From Arthrobacter globiformis (lineage in GTDB: Bacteria; Actinomycetota; Actinomycetes; Actinomycetales; Micrococcaceae): a stretch of DNA of 64,000 bases. Numbering within the stretch: position 1 is the stretch's first letter; each line of letters opens with the position of its first letter. The translations under genes were made by a program, and so were the position numbers. Location: assembly GCF_030815865.1 (NCBI RefSeq), contig NZ_JAUSXI010000001.1:930001-994000 (forward strand), read 5' to 3'. The notes beneath the pieces were generated by a model. That model did no database searches. It had not been told where the DNA came from and was given only the letters and a program-made list of their open reading frames with translations. Below are positions 35,396 through 43,805 of the stretch, piece after piece.

Positions 35396-36112
35396 CTAGA
35401 CGGGGCAGCCGTCCGGGCCGCATGCCTCTGCGTTTGTCGCTTCTGCGCCGGCTTTGTCGCCGACCATCACCAGCGGGTGCGATTCTTGCCAGGCCTGTTC
35501 GAGGGCCATGGTGAAGCTCGCCGCGGGCTGGGCTCCGGACAGCCCGTACTTGCGGTCGATCACGAAGAACGGAACGCCGCTGATGCCCAGGGCGCGGGCT
35601 TCGGCGAAGTCGCGGCGGACGTCGTCGGCATACTTGTCGGTGCTGAGCAGCTCGGCAACGTCGCCAGCGTCGAGGCCCAGATCCGCGCCAACCGACGCGA
35701 GATAGTCAGGGCCGCCGATGTCCTTGCCGTGCTCGAAGTGGTCGCTGAGCAGCCGCTCCTTGGCCGCATCCTGCTTGCCGTGCGCGGCAGCCAAATGGAT
35801 CAGCCGGTGGGCGGTGAAGCTGTTGGCAACCACGACGGCGTCGAACCGGTAGTTGAGGCCCTCGCCTTTCGCCTGGGCTGCTACGTGGTCGAACATCTGC
35901 GTGACCTGGTCGGGGGCCATGCCCTTGCGCTTGCTGAGATAGTCCAGTTCCGTGCCGTCGTAGTGCTCGGGCACGGTCGGGTCCAGCTGGTAGCTGCGCC
36001 ATTGCACCTCCACCTGGTCGCGGTGCGGAAACTCGGCAAGGGCGGCCTCGAACCGGCGCTTGCCGATGTAGCACCAGGGGCAGGCGACGTCTGACCAGAT
36101 CTCAATCTTCAT
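35396..36112 (-). CDS. DsbA family (FrnE-like) oxidoreductase
   Basis: 238-residue cytoplasmic thioredoxin-fold protein. The CPWC active site is at residues 11-14, right after the first strand (MKIEIWSDVA). A helical insert covers about 60-150, and the cis-Pro strand is GVPFFVIDRKYGLSGAQP at about 180-197. FrnE-like proteins act as cytoplasmic disulfide or glutathione/mycothiol-linked oxidoreductases, and some are polyketide isomerases. An extra Cys pair near the end (EACGPDGC) may add a redox or metal site. No signal peptide. The 63-bp repeat follows its stop by 6 bases. Confidence 0.9.
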   Translation of the reverse strand: MKIEIWSDVACPWCYIGKRRFEAALAEFPHRDQVEVQWRSYQLDPTVPEHYDGTELDYLSKRKGMAPDQVTQMFDHVAAQAKGEGLNYRFDAVVVANSFTAHRLIHLAAAHGKQDAAKERLLSDHFEHGKDIGGPDYLASVGADLGLDAGDVAELLSTDKYADDVRRDFAEARALGISGVPFFVIDRKYGLSGAQPAASFTMALEQAWQESHPLVMVGDKAGAEATNAEACGPDGCPV

Positions 36113-36286
36113 GCCTGCGACAACTTCCGGGCTTTCCCGGGAATTCCTGCGCGGACAGTTGCTTTGGTCACTTGCCCTGCGGGCGGCTGCTGAGCCGCCC
36201 TCACGCAGCCTTGTCTGGTGGCAGGCCCGGCCATATTGTTTGGACTAACTCCCGGCGGTCAGGCCGTAACTTCGTGGGAGGCTCAA

Positions 36287-37333
36287 GTGCGTATTGGATT
36301 GATATCGGCACCGTGGATCCCGGTTCCGCCGCCCGGGTACGGCGGCACAGAGCGGGTGGTGGACAGCCTTGCGCGCGGATTCGCCGAAGCCGGGCATGAG
36401 GTCCTGCTTGCCGCGCCTTCCGACAGCACCTGCCCGGTTCCGCTGGCCCCGCGAATGCGCCCCTCGGAACCGATGGACATGGGACTCGCATTGTCGGAGC
36501 TGAGCCACATCGTCAGGGCCTACGACGGCATGGCAGGCATGGACATCATCCACGACCACACCATGAGCGGACCGCTGTATGCCCACCGTCCGGCCGGAGT
36601 CCCGGTGGTCACCACCATCCACATCCGCCTGGCTCCGCAGGCCGTGGACCTGTACACCGCCATTGGAAAGACCACCGGCATCATTGCGATCTCCCGTGAC
36701 CAGGTGAGCCGTTCGCCGGAGGTCCCGGTGACGAAGGTGATCCACCACGGCATGGATGTGGCGTCAGTTCCCGTGGGCCAGGGCAACGGCGGTTACCTGT
36801 GCTTCCTCGGACGGCTGTCGCCGGACAAGGGCATCCTCGAAGCGATCCAGATTGCAGGCGCCGCGGGAATCCCCCTGCGCATCAGCGCCCGGATCCAGGG
36901 ACCCGAGGAGCAGGGCTATTTCGACGACGTCGTCAAGCCGGCGCTGGGGCCTGATGTGGAGTTCACAGGGCCGCTGTCCGACGCCGAGAAATACGAACTT
37001 GTCGGTGGTGCGCTAGCATTCCTGAACCCGATCCAGTGGCCCGAACCGTTCGGCCTCGTGATGATTGAGGCACTGGCCACCGGAACGCCCGTCGTGGGGA
37101 CCCCTGCCGGTGCTGCTCCGGAAATCGTGGACCACGGCATCACGGGTTACCTGGGCAGCGTCGGCCAGCTCGCTGGGTTCGCCGCCGAAGCCGCGGGCCT
37201 CAGCCGGGAAGCCTGCCGCGCCTCGGCGGAGCAGCGCTTCAGCTCTGCCCGCATGCTGGCCGACCATCTGGCGCTCTATGAACAGATTCTCGGCGGACAG
37301 GTCCCGGAAGAGTTGGGTCGGCCCAACGGGTAG
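36287..37333 (+). CDS. GT4-family glycosyltransferase
   Basis: 348-residue GT-B enzyme. The N-terminal domain opens VRIGLISAPWIPVPPPGYGG with the Gly-rich acceptor-side loop typical of GT4. The C-terminal domain has FLGRLSPDKG at about 178-187 and the nucleotide-sugar motif EPFGLVMIEALATGTPVVG (GPVVE-like) at about 252-270. It transfers a sugar from an activated donor to an unknown acceptor. GTG 36287 is chosen because GGGAGG lies six bases upstream. The more upstream ATG is in poorly conserved sequence. Confidence 0.88.
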   Translation: MRIGLISAPWIPVPPPGYGGTERVVDSLARGFAEAGHEVLLAAPSDSTCPVPLAPRMRPSEPMDMGLALSELSHIVRAYDGMAGMDIIHDHTMSGPLYAHRPAGVPVVTTIHIRLAPQAVDLYTAIGKTTGIIAISRDQVSRSPEVPVTKVIHHGMDVASVPVGQGNGGYLCFLGRLSPDKGILEAIQIAGAAGIPLRISARIQGPEEQGYFDDVVKPALGPDVEFTGPLSDAEKYELVGGALAFLNPIQWPEPFGLVMIEALATGTPVVGTPAGAAPEIVDHGITGYLGSVGQLAGFAAEAAGLSREACRASAEQRFSSARMLADHLALYEQILGGQVPEELGRPNG

Positions 37334-37353
37334 GCGACGCATGCGTGGGGGTG

Positions 37354-37416
37354 GAGTTTTTGTACAGATAATGCCCTCAAAAGGCCCATCAGAGCACGAT
37401 ATCTGTACAAAAACTC
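37354..37416. repeat. 63-bp palindromic element, copy 3
   Basis: The same 17-base arms as copy 2, with a different centre (GCCCTCAAAAGGCCC). It starts 20 bases after the glycosyltransferase stop and lies before the end of the minus-strand sugar locus. Confidence 0.9.
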
Positions 37417-37430
37417 CAAGGAGGGCGTGC

Positions 37431-37589
37431 TTAGCCGGCAGCCGTCCGGAGGTACTCCCTGATGCTGTCGACCACCAGCTGATGGTCGTCGTCGGAGGAC
37501 AGCCCGGATACATCGTGGTGGTCGAATGCCGGGAAGAGGAGTTCTTCCTCGTGCACCTGCAGTTCGGCGATCCGGGACTGGACCGTTTC
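37431..37589 (-). pseudogene. hemerythrin-like C-terminal fragment
   Basis: An open frame distinct from the oxidoreductase gene reads ETVQSRIAELQVHEEELLFP, continues AFDHHDVSGLSSDDDHQ and ends REYLRTAAG-stop. HEEELLFP matches the H-x3-E metal-ligand helix of HHE hemerythrin domains. About two thirds of such a domain (upstream helices) is missing: the frame runs back into the oxidoreductase gene with no ATG. The only start inside is a GTG at 37556 with no ribosome site. Most likely a decayed remnant. Confidence 0.5.
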
Positions 37590-38622
37590 AGTCCTTGGAG
37601 GTTCCTTCCGGTGTGGCGTCGGCGTCGTAGCTGAGGCCGATCTGGCGGCGGATCTCGTCCATCGCGGCCATGACAGCTACGCTCTCGCTCGGCGGCAGAA
37701 TCGTGCCCGCGGTGGCGCCTTCCCTGATGAGGCGTTCCATCTCGGCCGCCTGGTATTGCATTCCCCTGCTGGTGACGGGCTGATCGAACCGCTCCAGGAC
37801 GTGTCCCTGGTTGTCGAACCGGGTGAATGGCGTGGGGTTGTACCAAGTGGACTCGATGTCGATCCACCCTTTTGTCCCGATGATGGCGGCGCGGTTATTT
37901 GAAGCAATGTCCAGGGCACAGTCCACGAGCGCCTGCTGTCCGTCAGGGTACTCGAAGATTGCTGCCGTCTGCCGGTCCACGCCTGTCGCCGTCATCGCGG
38001 CGCTAGCCCGGATGCTGAGCGGTGCGCCGAGGACATCGAAGACAAAGGAAACGGGGTAGACGCCGAGGTCCAGCAGCGCACCGCCGCCCAAGGCAGGATT
38101 GTTCAGACGGTGGGCAGGGTCCTTGGGCAGGTCCTGGTTGTGGCTGGCCGTGACCTTCCGGATTTCCCCGAGCGAGCCCTCCTGAATGATTTCGCGGAGG
38201 CGGATCATGTGGGGGAGGAAGCGGCTCCACATGGCCTCCAGCGCTACGAGGCCCTTGGACTCGGCCAGGTCAACTATCTCCTGGGCTTCGCGGGCGTTGA
38301 TGGTGAACGCCTTCTCCACCAGAACGTGCTTTCCGGCATTGAGGGCGAGCAGCGCGTTCGCATGATGGAAAGGATGTGGCGTGGCGATGTAGACGACGTC
38401 CACGTCCGCGTCGGCCACCAGTGCTTCGTAGCTGTTGTGGGCGGTGGGGATGCTGTATTTCTCACCAAAGGCCTTGCTGGATTCCAAGCTGCGGGAGCCG
38501 ACGGCCTGGACGGTGAATCCATTCTCGATCAGGTCCTGTGCTTGCAGTCCGGCGATGAAGCCCGTGCCGAGGATTCCCCAGCGGATGTGTCCGTCGGAAG
38601 TGCCATTCGGGTGGTTGGTCAC
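37588..38622 (-). CDS. Gfo/Idh/MocA family oxidoreductase (dihydrodiol dehydrogenase-like)
   Basis: 344-residue NAD(P)-dependent enzyme. The Rossmann motif is WGILGTGFIAGLQAQ at about 14-28. The catalytic Lys lies in HVLVEKAF near 98, and the substrate-side GGGALLDLGVYPV near 180 carries the conserved Asp. ALEAMWSRFLP is typical of the dihydrodiol dehydrogenase/anhydrofructose reductase branch. It may reduce or oxidise a keto-sugar intermediate. GTG 38622 lies after AAAGGA and four bases past the stop of the TolB-like gene. Last gene of the operon. Confidence 0.86.
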   Translation of the reverse strand: MTNHPNGTSDGHIRWGILGTGFIAGLQAQDLIENGFTVQAVGSRSLESSKAFGEKYSIPTAHNSYEALVADADVDVVYIATPHPFHHANALLALNAGKHVLVEKAFTINAREAQEIVDLAESKGLVALEAMWSRFLPHMIRLREIIQEGSLGEIRKVTASHNQDLPKDPAHRLNNPALGGGALLDLGVYPVSFVFDVLGAPLSIRASAAMTATGVDRQTAAIFEYPDGQQALVDCALDIASNNRAAIIGTKGWIDIESTWYNPTPFTRFDNQGHVLERFDQPVTSRGMQYQAAEMERLIREGATAGTILPPSESVAVMAAMDEIRRQIGLSYDADATPEGTSKD

Positions 38623-38626
38623 GTGC

Positions 38627-39517
38627 TTAGTCCTTTGCGGGGGTGGAGTTGGCGATCGGGTAGGCCACGTAGGCGAGGCGGGCGGAGTCGGGCGACCAGC
38701 TGTTGACGTTGAGCGTCCCCTGCCCGCCGAAGACGGGCCACGTGTGGAGCGGCGCTGCCCAGTCATCCGTGGAGACAACTACGACGTCGACCGGCAGGTC
38801 GGCCGGGTGCCCTTCGGTGCCGCTGGGGAAACGGATGTAGCTGGCCAGGCGGCCGTTGGGGGACAGATGCGGGAACCAGTCGACGGTGTGGCTCACCAGC
38901 AGCTGCTCCGGGTTGCTGCCGCCCGCGGAACGCACGCGTGCCAGCTGCGCGTGGCCAGGCTGGCTGGTGAAGGCCTCGGTATTGAAATACAGCCATTCGC
39001 CGTCCGGAGAGTACTCGGGCCCGTCGCAGTGGCCGTCGACGCTGATGGGCGTGGACGCGCCGCCGCTGGCCGGGACGGTCATGAGCCTGCCCGGCTGGGT
39101 GAAATCGCCGGCCTCGATGCCCACGTAGGCCAGTTCCTGGCCGTCCGCGCTGACGCCGTGGAGGAAGTGGAAGAAGCCATCGTCTTTGGTGACGCGCGTA
39201 GCTTGGCCACCGCGCAGGGCTGCACCGTAGATGTGGCCGTCGTTGGCCGAGAGGAAGATGTGCTCGCCGTCGGGGTCGAGGACATGGTCGTTGTTGAGGT
39301 CGGGGATTCCGGTGAGCGGGACCTGGCTGATGGTCCGGCCGGCAAGGTCGAAGGTCCACAGCTTCCCGTCGCCGTTGAGGACCAGCGCTTCGCCGTTGAG
39401 CGTCCAGTTGGGCGCCTCCAGGAGTATGTCCTCGGTGGCGAAGACAAGTTCGCGCTCGCCGGTGATGGAGGCAATCCAGACCTCACACCGCTGGCCGGGC
39501 TGAAGCGTGCGGATCAT
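38627..39517 (-). CDS. TolB-like beta-propeller protein
   Basis: 296-residue protein with WD40/PD40-type repeats, for example LEAPNWTLNGEALVLNGDGK, DGPEYSPDGEWLYFNTE and VNSWSPDSARLAYVAYP. No signal peptide is visible, so unlike true TolB it is probably cytoplasmic. Similar propellers occur beside Gfo/Idh/MocA and TIM-barrel genes in sugar loci, and resemble oligogalacturonate lyase propellers. A carbohydrate-binding or lyase role is possible but unproven. It lies within the minus-strand operon, upstream of the last dehydrogenase. Confidence 0.76.
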   Translation of the reverse strand: MIRTLQPGQRCEVWIASITGERELVFATEDILLEAPNWTLNGEALVLNGDGKLWTFDLAGRTISQVPLTGIPDLNNDHVLDPDGEHIFLSANDGHIYGAALRGGQATRVTKDDGFFHFLHGVSADGQELAYVGIEAGDFTQPGRLMTVPASGGASTPISVDGHCDGPEYSPDGEWLYFNTEAFTSQPGHAQLARVRSAGGSNPEQLLVSHTVDWFPHLSPNGRLASYIRFPSGTEGHPADLPVDVVVVSTDDWAAPLHTWPVFGGQGTLNVNSWSPDSARLAYVAYPIANSTPAKD

Positions 39518-39570
39518 GGCGCCTTCCTCTCGGTTTGGAAGTTCAGTTCCCTGCCGGGGGATGTTCCGTG

Positions 39571-39632
39571 GAGTCTTGTACAGATATCGTCCCCCAAAGG
39601 AACTTTTGCTCGCGATATCTGTACAAAAACTC
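39571..39632. repeat. 62-bp palindromic element, copy 4
   Basis: The arms are GAGTCTTGTACAGATATCG and CGATATCTGTACAAAAACTC, one base shorter on the left. It matches copy 2 better when read in reverse complement, so it is probably inverted relative to copies 2 and 3. It lies inside the sugar operon between the isomerase-like gene and the TolB-like gene. Confidence 0.88.
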
Positions 39633-39646
39633 CAAAGGGAAATCGG

Positions 39647-40648
39647 TCAGTCCTTGCTGCTGAAGGCGGCGTCGAAGGAGGTGTTTGAGGCGGGGAAGTC
39701 GAACTTCTTCAGCGTGGCGAGGGCTTCGGGGGCGCCGTGGAGGCGGTCCATGCCGGCGTCTTCCCATTCCACAGAGATCGGGCCGGTGTAGCCGATCGCG
39801 GTGAGGGCTCGGAAGGAGGATTCCCAGGGGACGTCGCCGCGGCCGGCAGAGACGAAGTCCCAGCCGCGGCGGGGGTCGCCCCAGGGCAGGTGTGAGCCCA
39901 TGACGGTGTTCCGGCCGGTGGGGCGGAGCTTGGTGTCCTTGCAGTCCACGTGGTAGATCCGGTCCTTGAAGTCCCAGATGAAGGAGACGGGGTCGATGCC
40001 CTGCCACATGAAGTGGGAGGGGTCCCAGTTCAGGCCGAACGCTTCACGGTGCCCGATCGCTTCGAGGGTGCGGACGGTGGTCCAGTAGTCGTAGGCGATT
40101 TCGGAGGGGTGGACCTCGTGGGCGAACCGGACGCCGCATTCGTCAAAGACGTCCAGGATGGGGTTCCAGCGGTCGGCGAAGTCCTGGTAACCGGCGTCGA
40201 TGACCTTTTCCGGCACAGGCGGGAACATCGCGACGTACTGCCAGATGGAGGAGCCGGTGAATCCGACGACGGTGTCCACGCCGAGGGCTTTGGCGAGCCG
40301 GGCGGTGTGTTTCATTTCCTCGGCGGCGCGTTGGCGGACGCCTTCGGGGTCGCCGTCGCCCCAGACCTTGGAGCCGACGATGGCTTCGTGGCGGAAGTCG
40401 ATCGGGTCATCGCAAACGGCCTGGCCCTTGAGGTGGTTGGAGATCGCCCAGACCTTGAGGTTGTACTTTTCCAGGACGGCGAGTTTGGAGTCGACGTAGC
40501 CGGGTTCGTCCCAGCGCCAGGCGTCCAGGTGATCCCCGGAGACGGCGATTTCCAAGCCGTCGTAGCCCCAGCCGGAGGCCAGCCTGGCGACTTCCTCGAA
40601 GGGCAGGTCGGCCCACTGGCCGGTGAACAGGGTGTACGGGCGGGGCAT
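39647..40648 (-). CDS. sugar phosphate isomerase/epimerase-like TIM barrel
   Basis: 333-residue AP-endonuclease-2-type barrel. It has GYDGLEIAVSGDH near 28-40, a metal-site Glu in FAHEVHPSEIA near 185, the HVDCKDTK strand with metal His/Asp near 240, and a final ISVEWEDAGMDRLHG with the second metal Glu. These ligands fit a divalent-metal enzyme of the xylose isomerase/epimerase superfamily. Related barrels in 3-keto-sugar loci act as epimerases, or as lyases/hydratases in the levoglucosan route. The start has AAGGAGCC upstream; the gene begins one base after its neighbour ends. Confidence 0.86.
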   Translation of the reverse strand: MPRPYTLFTGQWADLPFEEVARLASGWGYDGLEIAVSGDHLDAWRWDEPGYVDSKLAVLEKYNLKVWAISNHLKGQAVCDDPIDFRHEAIVGSKVWGDGDPEGVRQRAAEEMKHTARLAKALGVDTVVGFTGSSIWQYVAMFPPVPEKVIDAGYQDFADRWNPILDVFDECGVRFAHEVHPSEIAYDYWTTVRTLEAIGHREAFGLNWDPSHFMWQGIDPVSFIWDFKDRIYHVDCKDTKLRPTGRNTVMGSHLPWGDPRRGWDFVSAGRGDVPWESSFRALTAIGYTGPISVEWEDAGMDRLHGAPEALATLKKFDFPASNTSFDAAFSSKD

Positions 40649-40649
40649 G

Positions 40650-41873
40650 TCAGGCTCCTTCGGTAGCAGTGTCGGCCAAGGGCGCGGCGGCTGCCTCGCC
40701 GGTGGGCTGGACGAGTTGGATGGTGGCGCTTTTGGCTGCCGCTGACTCCTCGACGGCGGCGAGGACGCGCTGGACGGTGAGGCCCTCCTCGAACGACGGC
40801 GACGGCGCCTCGCCGGTGCCGATCGCGGCCAGGAAGTCGCGGATCTCGTGCGTGAAGGTGTGCTCCCAGCCGATGATGTGGCCCTGCGGCCACCACGCTT
40901 CCAGGTAGGGGTGTTCGGGCTCATTGACCAGGATCCGGCGGAAGCCCTGCTCCCGCACCGGCGCCGTGGCGTCCAGGAAGCCGAGTTCGTTCAGGTTCTC
41001 CAGGTCGAAGAGGATGGTGCCCTTCTCACCGTAGATCTCCAGTTTCAGGGCGTTCTTCTGCCCGGTGGCCACCCGGGAGACCTCGACGGAGGCGACGGCC
41101 CCGGAGGCGAGGGACAGCGTGACCCAGGCGGCGTCGTCGACCGTCACTTCTTCCGGCCCGTGCTTTCCCGGCCGGACCGGAGTGAAAGTATGCAGCCGGC
41201 CGGAGACCTCGGTGACGGCGTCCCCGAGCAGGAACAGGACCTGGTCGATCGCATGGGACGCGATGTCCCCGAGGGCACCGGACCCGGCGGTTTCCTTGTT
41301 CAGCCGCCAGGTCATCGGTGACTCCGCGTCGGCGAGCCAGTCCTGCAGGTAGGCCGCGCGGACGTGGCGCACCGTGCCAAGGCGGCCTTCCGCGATCAGT
41401 TCCCGGGCGAGTGCCAGGGCGGGCACGCGGCGGTAGTTGAACCCGACCATGGACTGCACACCACGTGCGCGTGCCGCCTGAGCCGCGGAGGTCATGGCCT
41501 CGGCCTCTGCAAGGGTGTTGGCCAGTGGCTTCTCCACGAGCACGTGCTTCCCGGCCTCGAGGGCGGCGATGGCGATCTCGGCGTGCATCCAGCCCGGGGC
41601 GCAAATGTCCACGATGTCGATGTCGTACCGTTCCAGAACAGAGCGCCAGTCCGTCGCGGACTCGGCCCAGCCATACTTTGCCGCGGCCGTGGCGACCTGG
41701 CCGGCATCCCGCCCAATGAGCACTTTCTGTTCGAAGGCCGGGACGTCGAAGTATGACGCGACGTTCCGCCACGCGTTCGAGTGGGCCTTGCCCATGAAGG
41801 CATAGCCGATCATCGCCACACCCAAGGGGCGCTTGGCACCCGGCGGTGTACCGGGGGATTCGTGGGAAGTCAT
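40650..41873 (-). CDS. Gfo/Idh/MocA family dehydrogenase (levoglucosan/glycoside dehydrogenase-like)
   Basis: 407-residue NAD-dependent enzyme. The Rossmann motif is AMIGYAFMGKAHSNAWRNVA at about 20-39. The catalytic Lys is in HVLVEKPLANT near 105, followed by MVGFNYRRVPA and the substrate pair in SGALGDIASHAIDQ near 205. The GxFMGKAHS start and YLQDWLAD resemble levoglucosan dehydrogenase and related C3 glycoside dehydrogenases. It probably oxidises the C3 hydroxyl of a glucoside. It is placed between two operon partners with gaps of 1 and 8 bases. Confidence 0.87.
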   Translation of the reverse strand: MTSHESPGTPPGAKRPLGVAMIGYAFMGKAHSNAWRNVASYFDVPAFEQKVLIGRDAGQVATAAAKYGWAESATDWRSVLERYDIDIVDICAPGWMHAEIAIAALEAGKHVLVEKPLANTLAEAEAMTSAAQAARARGVQSMVGFNYRRVPALALARELIAEGRLGTVRHVRAAYLQDWLADAESPMTWRLNKETAGSGALGDIASHAIDQVLFLLGDAVTEVSGRLHTFTPVRPGKHGPEEVTVDDAAWVTLSLASGAVASVEVSRVATGQKNALKLEIYGEKGTILFDLENLNELGFLDATAPVREQGFRRILVNEPEHPYLEAWWPQGHIIGWEHTFTHEIRDFLAAIGTGEAPSPSFEEGLTVQRVLAAVEESAAAKSATIQLVQPTGEAAAAPLADTATEGA

Positions 41874-41881
41874 TGGTATTC

Positions 41882-43000
41882 CTAGAGTGTGGAAGCGGTG
41901 GGGTTCCAGTCCTCGGGGAGGGCCGGGGACGCGGGGGCGGAGCTTTCAACGGTGACGAAGCTGCCCGATTCGACGGACTCGGAAATCGAGACCATGGTAT
42001 CCAAGACGTGGTAGGCGAGGTTGCCTGTGGCGCGGTGCGTCACTCCGGCGCGGATGGAGCGGGCCATGTCCAGCACACCCATGCCGCGGCCGTTGGACGG
42101 TCCGGTTGCGGGGATAACTGTCCAATCTTCATCGCCGGCGCGCCAGAGCCGCACGTCGCCGTCGAAGTAGTTGGGGTCCGGGAGGGAAATGGTGGCCTCA
42201 GTGCCGGTGATTTCCACGAAGCCCATCCGCTGCCGGGGCGACTCGAAGGAAAAGACGCTGTGCGAGGACTGGCCGCCTTCGAACTCGGCCATGGCGCTGA
42301 CGTGGGTGGGGACGTCCACAGTGAACTCCTCGCCCAGCTTGGGCCCGGAACCGATGACGCGGACTTCCTTGGCTTTGGAGCCGATGGCCGCGACCCGACG
42401 CACGGACCCGAAGGTCTGGACCAGTGCGGTGAGGTAGTACGGGCCCATGTCGAACAGGGGCCCGGCGCCGTACTGGAAGAGGAACGCCGGATTCGGATGC
42501 CAGGATTCCGGTCCGGGGGTCTGGAACGTGGTCATGGCGGTGAGCGGCGTGCCGATGTCCCCCCGTTCGATGAGCCTGCGCGCGGTCTGGAGTCCGGCGC
42601 CGAGGAACGTGTCCGGTGCGGTACCGAGGCGGATGCCTGCGGCGTCGGCCGTCTTCAGCAGCCCCAGCCCTGATTCACGGTCCAGCGAGAACGGCTTCTC
42701 GGTCCAGACGTGCTTGCCGGCGTTCACCGCCGCCGTCGCGACCTCCACGTGGGCGGCCGGGATGGTCAGGTTGATGATGATTTCGACGTCGGGATGGTTC
42801 AGTGCGGCGTCCACGCCGCCCCACTCCGGGATGCCGTATTCCTTGGCCCGCGCCTCGGCCGCCTCCTCGAAGAGGTCGGCAATGACGTGGACCTTGAGGT
42901 CCGGGAAGACCGTCAGGTTGTCCAGATACTGTTTGCTGATGTTGCCGGCACCGATGACGGCGACGCCGACCGGCCCGCGGCGGGGGGATGAGGTGCTCAT
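41882..43000 (-). CDS. Gfo/Idh/MocA family oxidoreductase
   Basis: 372-residue NAD(P)-binding enzyme. The first fold is GVAVIGAGNISKQYLDNL (12-29), the active-site Lys is in HVWTEKPFSLD near 101, and TAPDTFLGAGLQTAR and the LFDMGPYYLTALV segment follow. In this branch His replaces nothing obvious: the Asp/Tyr pair of DMGPYY is kept. Likely one redox step on a sugar intermediate. The ATG overlaps the stop of the preceding isomerase-like gene by four bases (ATGA). Confidence 0.86.
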   Translation of the reverse strand: MSTSSPRRGPVGVAVIGAGNISKQYLDNLTVFPDLKVHVIADLFEEAAEARAKEYGIPEWGGVDAALNHPDVEIIINLTIPAAHVEVATAAVNAGKHVWTEKPFSLDRESGLGLLKTADAAGIRLGTAPDTFLGAGLQTARRLIERGDIGTPLTAMTTFQTPGPESWHPNPAFLFQYGAGPLFDMGPYYLTALVQTFGSVRRVAAIGSKAKEVRVIGSGPKLGEEFTVDVPTHVSAMAEFEGGQSSHSVFSFESPRQRMGFVEITGTEATISLPDPNYFDGDVRLWRAGDEDWTVIPATGPSNGRGMGVLDMARSIRAGVTHRATGNLAYHVLDTMVSISESVESGSFVTVESSAPASPALPEDWNPTASTL

Positions 43001-43749
43001 GCCTGTACTCCTTCAGCGGCCTTTGCGGAGTTCAGGAAGGCAAGCGATTGGGTGATGCCGTCGAAGATGTCTCCGGAGTAGTCGTCGAATTCGACGACGC
43101 CGACTTCTAGCGACTTTGCCGCGCCGATGACGTCCCACACGGCGATCTTGCCCTGGCCCGCCGGCTGCTGGGCCTTGGTGTCCGTGTTAAGCGGGCCGTC
43201 CTTGATGTGAATGAACTTCACCCGGTCTCCCAGTTTGGCCAGGATCTCCACCGGGTCCTGGCCGCCCACGGCAACCCAGTAGGTATCCACCTCCAGGACC
43301 AGTTCGGGGTCCAGCAGCCCTTCGAAGTACTCCAGGGCGGTCTGGCCCTCGATGCTGGACTCCAGCTCCCAGGCGTGGTTGTGGTAGCCCACGCGGATGC
43401 CGTATTCGGCGCCCTTCTTGGCGGCGGCGTTGAGCTTGGCAGCGGTGGCCTGGATGTCCTCGGCCTTCTGCCAGTGCTCGGCCGGCAGGTAGGGGTCGAT
43501 GACGGTGGTGATGCCGAGTTCCTTGGCGGCGGCGAAGATCTCGTCCTGGTCCTGGCTGAGCAGCGGCGCGTGGCCGGACGGGGCGGTGAGGCCGTTCTCC
43601 TTCAGCGCGGCGCCAAGCTCCTTGGCCGTGGCCACGAAGTTGTACGGCTCCACCTGCGTGAAGCCGATCTCTGCCACCTTCTTGATGGTGCCGGGAAGGT
43701 CCTCCTGGATCGCGTTGCGCAGGGTGTACAGCTGGAGTGAGTAAGACAT
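42997..43749 (-). CDS. sugar phosphate isomerase/epimerase-like TIM barrel, short form
   Basis: 250-residue barrel of the AP-endonuclease-2 superfamily. Motifs are LQLYTLRNAIQEDLPGTIKK at 5-24, GFTQVEPYNF, the first metal His/Glu in VGYHNHAWELE near 130, LVLEVDTYW and FIHIKDGP with further metal ligands. YcjR-type 3-ketohexose epimerases and LgdB-type elimination enzymes share this layout. The ATG has AAAGGAA upstream. It follows the permease gene by 56 bases and is coupled to the next dehydrogenase. Confidence 0.85.
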   Translation of the reverse strand: MSYSLQLYTLRNAIQEDLPGTIKKVAEIGFTQVEPYNFVATAKELGAALKENGLTAPSGHAPLLSQDQDEIFAAAKELGITTVIDPYLPAEHWQKAEDIQATAAKLNAAAKKGAEYGIRVGYHNHAWELESSIEGQTALEYFEGLLDPELVLEVDTYWVAVGGQDPVEILAKLGDRVKFIHIKDGPLNTDTKAQQPAGQGKIAVWDVIGAAKSLEVGVVEFDDYSGDIFDGITQSLAFLNSAKAAEGVQA

Positions 43750-43805
43750 GTCGTTCCTTTGCGGGTTCTGTATGTATTCAGGGATGGTTCGGTAATCGGG
43801 CGTGG

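Noticed and set aside
35327..37416. The 63-bp elements as SOS boxes or simple intrinsic terminators
   Set aside because: TGTACAG resembles part of known operator half-sites, but the long flanking arms, fixed length and placement after gene ends do not fit a LexA box. The T-runs are inside the stem rather than after it.
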